Source: Bacillota bacterium
Lineage (GTDB): Bacteria > Bacillota_E > RBS10-35 > JAJYVN01
NCBI GenBank assembly: GCA_021846605.1
Contig: JAJZWQ010000173.1
Location: 1 to 6,102, forward strand
Direction: 5' to 3'
DNA: 6,102 bases
The translations under genes were made by a program, and so were the position numbers. Positions 5,762 through 6,102 of the stretch are shown here, in pieces. Each line of letters begins with the position of its first letter. Within the stretch, counting starts at the first letter, position 1. The notes beneath the pieces are model-generated. The model searched no databases. It saw only the letters and a program-made list of their open reading frames with translations, and was not told the DNA's origin.

Positions 5762-6102
5762 GCACGGATGCGGACTGCGTCCTCGGCAGAACGAGTGGGC
5801 TGCGGCCAAACACGGTGCGCGGCACACTTGACCGGGAACTTCGACATCTTGCGCTTGATGACCCGCGGATTGGCGCGGAGCCGTCGTGGTGGAAGAATCT
5901 CTCTCGGGTCGAGTATGTCAGCGAGGGCTTGCTGGTACAGGTTCTGTAACCCACTGAGGGGAAAAAACACGCCGGGCAATGATCTTACGCTGCACCACGT
6001 TCACGGCATGTGTGAACGACAATCGCTGAGGATCAATGTCCCGCTGCAACGCAGCATCGTGCATCATGGCACGAATGGCATAGTGCGCCAGATAGTAGCC
6101 GC
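5758..6102 (-). pseudogene. IS4-family transposase, C-terminal part, frameshifted
   Basis: From the right edge the minus strand reads GYYLAHYAIRAMMHDAALQR and then DIDPQRLSFTHAVNVVQRKI. This is typical of the C-terminal region of IS4-family DDE transposases (HYAIR-x-LMH-EAA, RLSFT). That frame runs to a TGA near 5918. The expected tail continues in the next frame: LQNLYQQALADIL, then LPPRRLRANPRVIKRKMSKF and PVK, ending in TAA at 5758. The switch falls around 5957-5968, where the minus strand has six T followed by four C. One extra base in that run, or loss of two, would explain it. The DDE core lies outside the window. A sequencing or assembly error in the homopolymer is the main alternative to true decay; programmed frameshifting is much less likely so close to the C-terminus. 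Confidence 0.75.

Larger units (their letters stand above)
5745..6102 (-). mobile_element. IS4-family insertion sequence, one end, continues beyond window
   Basis: The end is marked by CAATACCGGTGAATTAG (5745-5761), an IS4-type terminus with the transposase stop codon lying inside it, as is common. The rest of the visible segment codes for the C-terminal region of an IS4-family transposase on the minus strand. The other end and any target duplication are outside the window. Confidence 0.7.

Noticed and set aside
5433..5954. A 173-codon minus-strand open frame across the IS4 end
   Set aside because: It is the third frame over the transposase segment and extends outside the IS; the family match lies in the other two frames.

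Overview
The window is high-GC bacterial DNA. It has strong purine-rich ribosome binding sites, uses GTG and TTG starts, and carries several decayed mobile elements. No rRNA, tRNA or taxonomic marker is present. The combination (an extracytoplasmic sugar-binding lipoprotein leader, cytosolic glycosidases, IS605/TnpB, IS4 and group II intron debris) would fit a high-GC Bacillota-like or Chloroflexota-like organism, but this is only an inference.

Left edge (1-330): the 3' end of an IS200/IS605-type tnpB gene, followed by its right end. The right-end hairpin, which should be the 3' scaffold of the TnpB guide RNA (omega RNA), is split by a 159-bp non-coding element at 149-307. This element has IS4-type terminal inverted repeats and is flanked by a 10-bp direct repeat. 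Joining the flanks in silico restores a perfect 8-bp stem with a TTTA loop.

Middle (331-2762): a gene-free stretch with small hairpins leads to a clan GH-A 'cellulase-like' TIM-barrel protein (767-1900, +) that probably starts at a TTG behind an AAGGAG site. Downstream are two hairpins, about 400 bases with no recognisable gene, and a degenerate fragment of a group II intron reverse transcriptase (2364-2722, +) with a broken YADD box.

Right half (2727-5744): a complete GH2 beta-mannosidase-like enzyme of 842 residues on the minus strand (2763-5291), converging on the cellulase-like gene. Just upstream of it is a 50-codon remnant of a Tat/lipobox lipoprotein gene, probably the start of a deleted ABC-transporter sugar-binding protein. 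Upstream of that lie a candidate promoter and an inverted repeat.

Right edge (5745-6102): one end of an IS4-family insertion sequence. It carries the C-terminal part of a frameshifted transposase and a CAATACCG terminal repeat, the same octamer found at both ends of the small element on the left.

Taken together this looks like a carbohydrate-use locus, with two intact cytosolic glycosidases and a lost uptake component, that has been eroded by mobile elements. The most notable structure is the IS4-type miniature element sitting in the loop of a TnpB guide-RNA hairpin.
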